A stretch of DNA of 64,000 nt, taken from the NCBI GenBank assembly GCA_916610825.1, contig OU744454.1, forward strand, positions 5,404,321-5,468,320, in the 5' to 3' direction. How positions within the stretch are numbered: the first letter of the stretch is position 1; the number at the start of each line of letters is the position of its first letter. Below, in pieces: positions 12,703 through 24,600 of the stretch. A program made the translations under genes and the position numbers. This DNA comes from Haliclystus octoradiatus. Lineage: Eukaryota > Cnidaria > Staurozoa > Stauromedusae > Haliclystidae. The notes under the pieces were generated by a model. It was not told where the DNA came from and did no database searches. It was given only the letters and a program-made list of their open reading frames with translations.

Positions 12703-15700
12703 TTATTGTTTTAGAGTTTGACGCCACATCACCATAGCAAAACTAGGTTCAAAAACACAATCGATCTTACAATTCGAATTTGATATCACGAATGAGAATT
12801 TCTAATTTGATCAGGAGTTTTCAAAAACATATTTTGAGCAAGAAAGTCAAGTAGATGCTTGTTAAAGTTGTGCTAGTTATAATGCAAAGCAATGGCGCAC
12901 AGTTTCCTATGAGCTATTGATATTGCTTAATAGCGGTCGAATAATGTTCAATAAATTAGATCATTCATAGGCCTAAATTAAGTCGGAGTAAAGTCCCCAT
13001 CAATTACGACATGACAGGGACTGCCAAATTTAGCCAAGCCAGAACATCTTCATAACATAACATCCTAAATAGTAAATGGAGGTCGTAGTCTAAAAGGTAA
13101 TAAATTTTAACGTATTTCCTGAAAAAGCAAGCAGTACGCACACACGCAAGTAACAGACACTGGCCAGCGAAAATTCAGAAGGTTTTCAATTATTAACATT
13201 GTCTTCTTATCCAAAATCATGACTTACATATTTCATCTTTCTATGTTGTGAAAATTCATGTATTCATGTAAAATTCATTCATAGGCCCAACCATGCTTAA
13301 AAATATTTTAATTTCAGAAAAGCTGTTAACATTTGTCTAAGGTTTTCAATCTGTTGACATGATTCATAAACTTTTTGTGACACCCTGCTTGATAGTCTAT
13401 AGCTAAGTATAGAATAGATTCCAAAATTGTAGGTGAGTTAGCTTAGACCTATGCTATGCACTAAATTTGCTGCTGAAATGGTAAAATGGGCAAGCACTAG
13501 TTCATTTCCAACCTATATAAATATTAGGAAACACTAAAACACGCTCATGGAACACTTTAGGGGAATATAGGCTTTAGGCGTAGGCCTAAAGATTTGGGCC
13601 ATTTGGAACGATGTATTGTTAATTACAAAGATTCGGCTGGCTGGCTCATTGGCTAGGCCAATGATTCTATGAATGGACTATCCTCGGTGTCTGTAAACTG
13701 TGTTTACTTGCGTATGTGCGTAACTTCTACATAAATATTCATAAATTTTCACAATTTACCCCAGAAAGGAGGTTGAAGCTGTGTAATATTCTCACCATCT
13801 ATCGTCTCGCATTGCGCTACAGGATGAGTCTAGATTGTATGGACATTTGATCTGATATTCTAATTGCTTTTTCAAAAGACATTGATTTGTGTAAATAAAT
13901 ATATGATAATATTAAATTTTTCGTTTTCAAATAGATTATGCATATTGAACTGAGTCATTTGGATTGCAAGCCGAGGAATACAATATTTCCATGACGCAAA
14001 AATAGTGTGATATAGCCTCTCTTCTTGCTTAATAAGTGTAAAAATGTTGCAGGAATCTAATTTTAACAACTAAAACCATGCAAGGTTATGGTAAAAAGAT
14101 TTAGGAATTTAAATTCATTGTCATCATTCGAGAAATTGACAGAAATAATTGCAACGAATCAACGTCATATGAGTATGTCAGAAATACCAAGAGTTTGTAT
14201 GGAATGGAAATATAATGTTTGAGATGGGGATTGCGTGACAACCCTTGGATTCCAAATAAATTGTGATGTTTTGGGGTGTTAAAAGGCAATGCCTTCACGG
14301 CAGCCTCCTTTGACAATTTGATGTCACAGAGTAATTTCACATCCCCGATCGTCAATGAAAAGCAGTAAAACACATAGTAACACTGCAGGTGTACAAAAAA
14401 CGAGAACGATTGCACGATATCTCCATAAAAATGTGTTTGGTTTTTTATAAGAAAAAAGTTAATATTAACATATTTATTTACAAATAAATGTGTCACAAAA
14501 AAAACGATCACATCAAAGGCTGAAACTTCCACAAAGTTAACTTTTATGCACGGATTCAATCTCGTTTCTGGAATAGCGTGGAAATGTGAAAATTTATGAA
14601 AATTTATGTGAAAAGTACACACGTATGCAAGCATGCAGTTTACAGACACCGACTATTCTTGTTTTTGTTGTGCTTTATTTTGAATCAAAATCACAGATAG
14701 GCACATGTAGCACCTGTTTAACACTGTATTTGATTATGTCATGTATGTATGACTGTAGGCCTATGTCACTATGTGTATATTTATGTCATAATATAATATG
14801 TAAAATATTTAAATAATAAATCAATAATATATAATGGTCTTAATGTATTATAATGGTCCTATGTTCAATCAGTAAGACAACTTACAACACATTATGTCAC
14901 AATATATAAAAGATATATCAAAAATAATAGTTTGAATAAATATTAACTTATGTAAGAAACACGGTGAACAGAACTAGGAGATATAGCATGTAATATAAAA
15001 GAGGGTAAATTGAATATCTGACTTACTAGGCTAAGCCAATGTATTCTGGAAATCATCATAGTCCATAGACCACATCTCACAATCAAACACACATATTGAT
15101 CATTTAAATAGTTTATACAGCAATAATAATTGCTGATACAATAACAAGCATACTTGTTCTCAGATTTGAGACCTCGGCCACCAACTTAACCAACCAAGCC
15201 AGGTCACGTTATAAGTTAAAGACACCATCACCATCCACCAGTCCATCACCAACAAGACAACAGGTCAACAACACCGCTTCGCGACACGAAGGGACTCTGA
15301 GCATTCTACTGCCATTCAAAAAATACATTAAAAACAGCGGAATGAATAAGATTATTTACGATGGTAACGAAAATATTCTAGATATGTTTAAGTAGCAGAG
15401 TAGCAACTCTGAACAGTCTGAACTCTGATGATGAGTTTCTTCTAATTTTCTCGGCAACTAGCGGCCATCTTTAATCACGAAGGCATGGATGGCGCGCGAC
15501 GCTAGGGTCGATGTTGACTAAAGGATAACGAAATACATGACGCGCGACGACGCTAGGGACCGATGTTGACTATGAACTAATACCGACCCCGAATGGTGAA
15601 TTGGTAGAAAAAATAACAATTGACACCCCCCTGTGATAATTTTGACACACTAAATTTGAGGAAAATTTTTCCTGTATGTCAAGGTCGTAATTTTTAAAAT

Positions 15701-17529
15701 CTGTTCGCAAAGCTGTTCGCAGAAGTTGCACGCCTTGATGTCTGATTGGATAAATTCAAAGCAGCTTCACATGCAACTTCACGTGGCGCTTCTTTTAGCT
15801 AAATAGTTCTGCAGTTTTATTTAATGGTCTTTGTCTCGTGTGACTATCAGCGTGGAAGCATCAGAACAAATTATAGCAACTCTACAAACCATGTTTATTT
15901 CAATGGCCATGAAGAAAGATTTTATTTATTTTATGAAAGCTTTCCTCGAATTATTACGAATTGATTGCCATTAATCATCAACGAGATATTTTTGAAAGAT
16001 GGATTTGGAAAGCCAATGGATCCACTTGCAGAAATATGTGCAAGAATTGTATATGAAATTGTACAAACTGGTAGATAACTTGGAGAATGCAATGTGTAAG
16101 TACGTCTGTTATATTAATTTTGTTTATATCCTCATTCATATATGTCGGTTTTCAACCTGAACTCAACTGTTTCAAATTTTCCAAGGTCAACAGAAGATAA
16201 ATAAATGTGAACCTTGCAAAAGCAACCACAGTACAGAGGGCTAAGTCAGATGAACCATTACAAACCCTCATTTATGTTTGAAATAAATGTAATTGTAGTT
16301 TTTATTTGATTTGATTTGATTTAATTTAATTTTCTAAGAATGAAATTCAAAATGAGTGTCTAAGTGTTCATAGAGCAATCAGCATGTCCCTGTTTATATC
16401 TCTAGAAATTGATTTAAATATAGCCCGACATCAAAATTAGTTTACCTAAAGTAGAAAGCAAAACAAGCCGGCCCCGCTGTTGACATAAAAAACGGGGGCA
16501 GTACGGGAAGCGCGATACTACAACTTTGAATCTAATATAATACTGTAATGGGTTTATATTTTCGCTTTGAAAAATATTGTGGCTCTATATACCTTGCAAA
16601 AGTCGTTCCTGAAATAGAATGTCAATTTAGCCTTGTCACAAATTTGAGGGATATTATACTAGACCCCTTTATTACGTGTACGTATTCATAGTAGGCCTAA
16701 ATTCATATAAATAAATTCCTTAATTGTGGATTGCCATTTTTCAATATTGCAGATTGTACCTGAATTTTACAGTGGAGATTGATGACTAGTTCTTGGTGAA
16801 GGAAAATTCGATAAAATTATATAAATTTATGACAAGATGGTCATTCCAATGTAGCATTTATTGTAATTGTATGTTTATCATTGTGTGATTCTTTGGCTGA
16901 CTCAAATCTTCTCGCTCAATCTTTCTTTGGTATACAAAATGGGCGTGGTCATAAATGGGTGTGGCAAGTGACGTAATTAATTTTGACCCCCATAAAATAA
17001 TTCCTGGATCCGCGCCTGGATATAATATATATTATTATTTCATATTATTATCAAGTGTTATTTCAATATCTTGACATATAAAAGGAGTCCTCGAAACCTA
17101 TACCTGCTGCTTTTTTAACCTGTTTGTAGCGGGAGTCTTGTCCGTACTTTTGGTTTATCGTTTTTATATCAAAACGAAACAAAGCTTTTCTACCCAATCA
17201 ACAAGCTGATTTTTCCTAAATTAATATTTTATTCTTTCTATGTATCAATATAATCAAAACGTTTGTATTTATGGAACTTTTGCAACTAGAAAGGGCGTCA
17301 ATAAATTGAAATTAATTCGTTTAGAATTCTGAAGTTATCAAAGTCAACAAAACAAACTTCCACTGCAGATTTGAATGTTCCTAGGAAAAGAAAAAGTTAA
17401 CATTTTCTTATAGTTTGTAAGTTTTTCTGTTTTTCTGAGTTTGATTAAACTTTTGCGAGACTGTCAAACCTTGAGTTGACACTAAAACGAAGTGACTTTT
17501 TGACCGACAGACGCAGCCAATATATATTC
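12703..17529. other. Non-coding, repeat-bearing stretch
   Basis: AT-rich sequence with copies of the 60-bp repeat at 15486-15523 and 15538-15597, simple TTTGA runs near 16300, and a hAT-like terminus at 17005-17018. A 182-residue minus-strand frame (14101-14649) has no recognisable domain. A short stretch at 15999-16097 opens with ATG and ends at a GTAAGT, but I could not join it to other exons. Confidence 0.4.
15486..15597. repeat. Tandem pair of the 60-bp dispersed repeat
   Basis: Two head-to-tail copies containing GACGCTAGGG and GATGTTGACT, the second near-identical to the inverse of 8648-8710. The two loci together form an inverted pair about 7 kb apart, inside the region bounded by the hAT-like ends. 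Confidence 0.7.
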
Positions 17530-17772
17530 CATTGCGCATGCGCAGACAATGAATGACGTAATTCACTCTATCACGTGTCTCTCACGTCTCAAGGTTAGGG
17601 TCTTATCATCCGATCAAGGGTAAATTCGTTTCTGTTTCATCAATTTTCGTTGTTATGGCTCATTTCAAGTGCGTCTGACTATAGAGTGCAGATCAAGCTT
17701 GTTCAATTCCAGTTCTTTCCAAATTTTGGATTTAATTTCATTATGTATTTTCCATAATGTTTATAAGCTACT

Positions 17773-18598
17773 ATGTTTTCATTTGATACGCATGCGTTGC
17801 TATCCAGAATGGCTGCGACTGATACTCAAATAGTAACAGCGACACTAAAATCGCAAATGGTTAGTTTTGATTTCGGAAGTTTGGAACGGAATGGACAGAA
17901 TGGACTCTTCCCCAAAAGAGGTTATGAAAAATTTAACAGCTTATTGCAAAGAAACAAAATGTCCACAGTATTTGATAGCCAGGAAGAAATACAAGTACAA
18001 TATTCAAAATGGACAAAAACGGTAATGTTGATCAAAGAAAAATGTTAAACAAAATTAAAAATAAAGCAATGTACCGGCCAGCAAAGACTACCAATGGCTG
18101 CAAAACGGAGTGTAAAACTACTATACAGAAATGACAGTAATACAGAATTGTTAAAAAAAAGACAAAGACTTATTACAATTCACATTTACGAAGAACAACA
18201 TTCGTCACAAAGAAAGCGGATAAAAAATACAGTAAATTTGTTAGAAAAAGGAGAAAATGAAATGAAAGAAGAACAATTCTGGGAGTTCCGAAGGAGAATA
18301 AAAGGGAGACAGGAAGAATTTCCTATAGCCATGGCTGATACCAACGGTAGAAAGCAAGAAGACAAACTTCAAATTCTAAAAATATTTCAAAGCTTTTATA
18401 AAAAACTCTTCAACAGAACAGAACCAACAACAGAAAGTGCGAAAGAAAATGAATTGAAAATAGATAAGAAAGTAATGAATATAGAAATAGAAGGAAAAAG
18501 TCAGGGAAAGCTAGAATACTCTGCAGAGGATATCGAAACACAGTTAAAAATCTCAAACGTAAAAAAGCAGCCGACAGCGAAGGGTGGAAAAACGAAAT
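17773..18598 (+). pseudogene. LINE 5' coding part (N-terminal to RT), frameshifted
   Basis: Two frames (17773-18048 and 18094-18609) cover a lysine/glutamate-rich stretch. The second includes EEQFWEFRRRIKGRQEE and LKIFQSFYKKLF, the kind of linker that precedes reverse transcriptase in LINE ORF2 proteins. The frame must shift near 18565, where the better reading becomes KKAADSEGWKNE, the usual lead-in to the RT fingers. No endonuclease domain was recognised upstream. Confidence 0.55.
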
Positions 18599-18643
18599 CA
18601 GTCCTTTGAAAAAAAGTTTGTATAACTTAAAGGTTCTGAATAA

Positions 18644-18672
<29 letters not shown>
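18599..18672 (+). mobile_element. 74-bp retro-insert ending in (TGA)n
   Basis: Starts CAGTCCTTTGAAAAAAAG, continues through AACTTAAAGGTTCTGAATAAA and ends in a TGA microsatellite. GAAAT precedes it (18594-18598) and follows it (18673-18677), a 5-bp target duplication. Removing one copy restores the LINE reading frame (...KNEM...). The same core plus (TGA)n occurs at about 42455-42514, and its tail occurs on the minus strand at about 24513-24531. It behaves as a short 5'-truncated or SINE-like retroelement. Confidence 0.7.
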
Positions 18673-18675
<3 letters not shown>

Positions 18676-19815
18676 ATGTTAATAGAAGGTGGTTCAGAGA
18701 TGATAAAGTCACTTACTAAATTATTTAACAAACTAGCATCAGAAAATGTGACACCAGTTGAATGGGAAAGAATGGAAATAAAATCTATATATAAGAACAA
18801 GGGAATAAAATCTGAAATGAAAAATAGAAGAGGATTATTTTTAACCAGCATTATAAGCAAGATATATGAAAAATCGATCATGGAGAAAGTAAAGGATGAT
18901 ATTAAATTCAGCACATTTCAAAATGGAGGAAGAAAAGAAAGATCCACAAAAGATAATTGGCTAGGACTGATGATGATTATAGACAATAACAAGAGATTAA
19001 ACAAAAATACTTATCTTTTGTTTGCAGATGCGGAGAAATGCTTCGACAAACTCTGGCTAGAGGACTGTCTTGTTGACCTCCACAATGCCGGTATGTGTTC
19101 AAGGGAGGTGGCAAAAATCTACAACCTTAACAGAAATGCACGGATTACGATACAGACACCACATGGACCCACTTCTGAGATAGAGATTAAAAACATTGTT
19201 AAACAAGGCACTGTGTATGGCCCTCAGCTATGTTGTGTCAGCACTGATCTGATAAATGTTATTGGTAAACTAGCAACTACAATAGTAACACCAAATTTAT
19301 CATTAAAATCATTGATTTATGTTGATGACATTGCAGCTGCAGGGAGCAAATATACCATAGAAACAGTTGGAGAAAACCTGGGGATAATGGAAAAGAAAAA
19401 AAAGTTTACTTTTAGTATCGATAAAACAAGCTACATGATAATAAAATCAGGAAGAAAAAAAGCAGAAGAAATAGTAATTAAGTTGAAAAAAGGAAACATC
19501 AGTGAAACAAAAGAATATAAATACCTTGGAATTTGGATGACAAGTAAAGGAACTGCAGAAAGACAAATTGGACAAATGGAAAAGAATATTCATGGAATTA
19601 TTAAAGAACTGAAAAGAATAGGCAAAGAGGAACATCTGGGTAAATATAGCACTAGTGCACAGCTACTCATGTACGAAAAAACTGTAGTGCCAACCATTAT
19701 TTATAATTTAGAGGTATGGACTATCCTAAGAAAGGTAGACAAGGAAATACTAGAAAAAATACAATCAGTGGCATTGAAAAGAATTTTGCAGTTACCAAAT
19801 AGCACACCTTACTAG
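18676..19815 (+). pseudogene. LINE reverse transcriptase
   Basis: A 379-residue frame with the RT blocks in order: GGRKERSTKDN (template grip), LLFADAEKCFDKLW (motif A aspartate), KQGTVYGPQL (motif B) and LIYVDDIAAAG (YVDD, motif C). It continues into the thumb with EYKYLGIWMTSKG and a TIIYNLEVW stretch. The first ATG is only the first one after the insertion; the true frame began upstream. A stop at 19813-19815 and a frameshift separate it from the C-terminal part. Confidence 0.8.
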
Positions 19816-19913
19816 GGCATCTTAAAAGAAACAGGTATTTGGCCGATAAATATGCACATAGCCTATCAACATATCATATTATTACATAGCATAATGACAT
19901 CGGATAGCGAAGA

Positions 19914-20456
19914 TTGGGAAAAAAGATAATATTAGAACAGATGAAAGAAAATAGAGAAGACAGTTGGTACGGGGAAACGAAGAGAATTTCGAAAGAACTG
20001 AGTATAGACGAAATGGAAGCATCCAGGGTGACGAAGAATGAATGGAAAGAGATAGTAAAGGAAAAGATTCAAGAAGCAGTACAAAGAACAAGTATAGATA
20101 AGGAGAAAGTAATGAAAAAGTTAAGACACCAAAAGCAGCAGAATTATCAAAGTCAAAAGTATTTAAATTCAGTAGGAATAAATGAGGCCAGTGAGCTAAT
20201 GAGATTGGGACTAGAAATGTATGACGTTGGAAGCAATTTTGGGAAAGAGAGACTATGTTGTTGTGGTATAGAACTAGAGACTATAGAACATTTAATAGAA
20301 TGCCCTGACGTGAAAAGTTTAAGTAAAACTGGCCGGGAAGTAGGCGCTGATCACCCCACAATTGATGACATTGATAAAACTGAAACACACAGTCTCTGCA
20401 AAGCAAACACGTTTGTAAAAATGTACATAGAAATGAGAAACAAAAACAATTACTGA
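19914..20456 (+). pseudogene. LINE C-terminal region with Cys/His cluster
   Basis: 180 residues, lysine/glutamate-rich, ending with CCCGIELETIEHLIECPDV. This is a C-C-H-C arrangement like the zinc-binding C-terminus of many LINE polyproteins. It lies just after the RT frame and ahead of the AT-rich 3' UTR. It is separated from RT by a stop and frameshift, so it is not expressed as one protein now. Confidence 0.65.
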
Positions 20457-21207
20457 AAAAGAACATTTTGAAAAAAGATTTTAAAAAAGACAAATATCTA
20501 AAATTATAAAAAAAAAATAAAAAAGTAAATATACATATAATAATAACAGATTAAATAGTAAATAAAATTTAACAATATATACGACGGAAAAAAAATGTAA
20601 ATTTAGCCTTGCACTCATTATATTATGATGTGCTTGCCATAGCATGGCAAAGAGGGCACGTGGTAATAATAATAATAATAACGCAGCAACAGACAAACTA
20701 CCACAAAGCAGGAGATATATGATTTATGCTCGTAGGAAATGACTTCATCAATCATCGCCAAGCATGATGATTACATGTTTGGTCTTCACAAGAATATTAC
20801 ATATTTCAAAATATTAATTCCATAAATCAAACGCTCAGTCAGTCGATACAAATTTTCGTAATTTATAGGCTACCGTTCAAATCCCCTGTTTGAGGTATTT
20901 ATTATTTTACGATTTTTATAATATTTCTCTGTTTTATTTATTGGTTACATTATTTATTTGGAAATTTATTTGATTATCGGAATTGTTTATATTATTATAT
21001 CATTGTCATATGATTATATACTTCGTTATGGCATTGATAATGCAAAAATAATAATTGACGCCGAATTGAGAGTGAGGCTTGATGAACCCAAAACGTTGTC
21101 AAAAGAAAGTACTCTACGAACATCTATATGCTTTGATTTTAATTGTTGAATCTATCAAATTGATAGGGCTTGAAGAAGGTCAACATGAGAATTACATCTG
21201 CTATTAA

Positions 21208-21636
21208 GGCCAAACTATTTAATTTCGCCAACATTCATAGGATTTAATCCCAGGCTGTTGGCGTTGTTTTGCCAACATCTTAAGGGTGGCCAAATGACTT
21301 TTTATTTTAGACAACATTCATAGGATTTTGTTGATTTCATTTTCATCAACAGCGGTTGATAATTGACTAGTCAATCGAGTCCGCCAACCCTGAGTCAAGC
21401 TTCGTCATTGTTGACCAATCAGAAGAATGTTGAGAACAATAGAACTTAACCAAAATCCTACAAATGTTGCCGAAATTTTTAAAAGTATTCAACATCCAAA
21501 ACTGGTGAATTTCAACATCAGCCAGCAAAATCCCAAAAGATGAGGTTGGCCAAATGATTTTTTATTTCGCTAACATTCATCAGATGTTGTTGAATTGATG
21601 AATGTTGGCGAAATAAAAGGTCATTTGGCCGGGGCT
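21208..21636. mobile_element. MITE-like inverted-repeat element (about 430 bp)
   Basis: The left end GGCCAAACTATTTAATTTCG and the right end, whose complement reads CCGGCCAAATGACCTTTTAT, share GGCCAAA and TTTCGCCAACATTCAT. Internal copies of GGCCAAATGA...ACATTCAT recur at about 21292 and 21548. No coding capacity. The exact boundaries and target duplication are unclear. Confidence 0.6.
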
Positions 21637-24600
21637 TTATATAGTTTACACCGGGACATACATCTGCTAGTTTACATTTAAAGATGACACGTAAGTTAAA
21701 TAGAGGAAGAAAAAAATGGTATATCCACAGTAATAAATTGATTTATTATGTTGAGTAAGCAAAAATATTCCAATTATATGAATTTATTTGTTAGAAATAA
21801 CCAAAATAATATTTTCCGTTGGTAAGGAATCAAGATCTTAATAATTATCAATTCGTCAGCAATAAAATATTAGAGAAATAATAAATTGGTGAAAATTGCA
21901 TAATTTTAATATCTACATCTGTCTTTTTAGATATACCGGTATTAATAAAATATCTAAACTATACCAAGCTATATCAATTACCCTTCTTAGTCAGGCAACG
22001 GATTACCATTTTTCGATCGAATTTAGTCAATTTGGACACATGCATAGCAGATAGGTGTATATATTATAGGAACATTTTGAATAGGTACAAATTTACTTTT
22101 TTCTAATTTCGAAGAAATAATTTTCAAACAATGTTTATCCTATATAGGATTATAGAATTTAATCGATCAATGAGTATATAATTCTATAGAATTTCCTAAA
22201 AGTATGGACCAATCAGCCCAATTGCAGGGCTAGATTATATACGCTACGTTTTTCAATCATCAAGTATAGACGGTCGATGAAGGGCTGCCATAACATATCT
22301 CAAACTTCGATTTATATCAAGATTTTTCATTAATTAAAAATGACATCAAATTAAAACGTTTTTGCCATGCTGTTTGATGATGACAAGCTGCAATTGCGGT
22401 ATGGTAAATTATTTTTACCATGAGTGGGGCCATAATTGACTGACATTGATTGTTGAATTTAAGGCTAATTCAAAATAAGCTCGGATCGACTGCCGTTCAA
22501 TTGCCCCTCCAAACTATTGTGAAAACATTAGACAACTGCATGGTCCAATATAACTATTGTTTTTTAACCTCCTCTATAGGCTCAGGCAATTAATTAACCA
22601 TCTCCATGGAAACGTTATCTACGATGACTACAAACCCCCTCAATATCATTTCAAAGATCACCACACCCAATTTTAAGATTCCATCTTCAGCTAATATTAA
22701 TTACTTTTACCCAGAAACAAATAAATTTGTTTTCGTCGTAAATCGTTGCTAGCACAAAAAGTCATTAATTCTAAATGAACATTGTGATTATTTAGGGAAT
22801 TCCAAAAATAGTACTACAGGAATGTTGTCCGAGAAGCCGTTTCACAATATTATTGAATGTTGCGTTGCAAAATAAACTCTTTATATAGGCAAAAGTTTGT
22901 GAAACAAGAGATATCGAAACAGTTTTGTAATGCATATATGCATTCATTCAAACAAGTACATGTCAAATTTCAATATCATATATATTTATTCATTAAATAT
23001 TAATTATTAAATCTCTGGTATTTACCTGGTATTTAGCGCTATGATTCATTTTACTATTTATCTATATATTATAGAATATCATTACTATATTAATTATATT
23101 AAGAATGATAATAATATGCAAACCATTTAAGAGAGTGCTCAATACAGTTAAGTAGAGCTATGTATAAATAAAACAAAGATCAGTCAAGTTTTACCGGGTT
23201 TTTTAACTAAAGTTTTTTCTATATATTATATATCATTTTTCAGACGAAAGAAGATTTATTCGAAGTTTGAAGAGACCATAGGCAGGAGTAACATCCATTG
23301 TACTTTGATTGGGTCGTTCAAGTTGGCCAGCTTGACTATACTATTGTTTCCCAAATAATATCCCATCTACCTTTGTCAAGCCATGTTCCGTAGAAATTAA
23401 CTATACATATATAGTCTGCAAGTACCTGGATTGCGTGTGTGGGTATGTAGAGTTTTCGTTACTAACTATCGTGGTCACTTTTCAAGGACGATATTTGGAT
23501 TTGAGCTATATATCCGACTCATTTGAATCGCTAATTTCAGCCATGATTCAGGCATAAATGTGGCTTCGATTGTTATTTCGGTTTCGTAGAACGTAACTCA
23601 TAAGAATTACATGCATTTCACTGTATAATTTTTTTTATGGTTTTCACTTTCGATATCTAATTTAACGTGTCGTTGACTTTCAAGAACACATTAAATCACT
23701 GGAAAAATGTATTAGTGTCTACTTCTAATATTTAAATTAACTCACCAATGATGAGTCATTGATATATTTAGTCACTGGCATGGGTAGCGCTATCATAAAT
23801 GATGGATATACGGACGGACATGTGCCACTTTTGAGGTATAGTGAATACTTTTTGGATAGAAAATTTCAGATTTTGTAACTTTTTCAGTCTTAAGTTTGTC
23901 TTTCTAGAAATTTTCCAACAAATATTGTGAATAGGGACCATGTAATAGAATTTTGAATAAAATGTTTTGAAAAAAGAATAATTTTTTAGATTTTTGTAAT
24001 TATTTGGGTATAATTTACAGGATTTTTTGAACTTAGTGGGTACTCCACTTTTTTCAAATTCGCATTCACCGTCCATGTGTGAGATAGAGTACAGAATCTG
24101 CCCTGATGGCTATATATAGTATCAAATAGATGGGTGTAATTCTATTACGAATTTAAATAAGATATTGGAATTCTCGTGGTCACCTCGATCGTTGCTAGTA
24201 TAAATACTTGTTCATCTTGAATCCATAACATTCTTCAACTTTTAGTCAAAATACCAAAATATTGATATTTTGAAAGGCACGACCATTTAAATGAATCAAA
24301 TGATTTTCTAAAATATGACGTCATATTCGAACGTTTGATTTGATTGAACAGTGATTTGAACCTGCAATTTGATTGGTTGGTATGATTGGTCCGTGTGCTT
24401 GGAAATACAAAGTAAAAATTTTGAAAACATTGAATTTAAACATTGAATTTAAATTGAATTTTAAATCAATAATTCAAGTTTCGAGCGACCTTCCGCAATA
24501 TAAACAAATTTCATCATCATCATCATCAGTTATTCAGTCCCCGGTAAGCTTGGAGCTTTTTTGACGGGACTTGGATATAAAATATGTTTCATTTTACAAA

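Larger units (their letters stand above)
2792..17018. mobile_element. Candidate 14.2-kb hAT-like element or paired hAT ends
   Basis: CAGGCGCGGATCCA at 2792-2805 is present as its exact reverse complement at 17005-17018. The outer flanks are GAAATAAT (2784-2791) and GATATAAT (17019-17026), matching at 7 of 8 positions. hAT elements duplicate 8 bp and have short TIRs starting C/TA(G), so the geometry fits. Similarity does not extend far inward and no hAT transposase frame is visible. The span would have to be a non-autonomous element grown by nested insertions. The alternative is two unrelated ends of one repeat family that happen to face each other. Confidence 0.4.
17530..20692 (+). mobile_element. 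Non-LTR (LINE) retrotransposon, broken
   Basis: A plus-strand element with an upstream coding part (from about 17773), a reverse transcriptase, a C-terminal cysteine/histidine region and an AT-rich 3' end closing in GGCACGTGG followed by (TAA)n at about 20664-20690. Several frameshifts and one insertion (18599-18672) show it is dead. The 5' boundary is approximate. I do not assign a clade. Confidence 0.75.

Noticed and set aside
14101-14649. 182-residue minus-strand frame
   Set aside because: Long for chance, but with Phe/Asn/Ile bias, no recognisable domain and no splice partners. I do not call it a gene.
15999-16097. Open stretch MDLESQWIHLQKYVQELYMK... ending at GTAAGT
   Set aside because: Open in more than one frame and could not be joined to any other exon.
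18410-18914. His- and Ser-run minus-strand frames
   Set aside because: Antisense of the (TGA)n tail and the LINE coding region.
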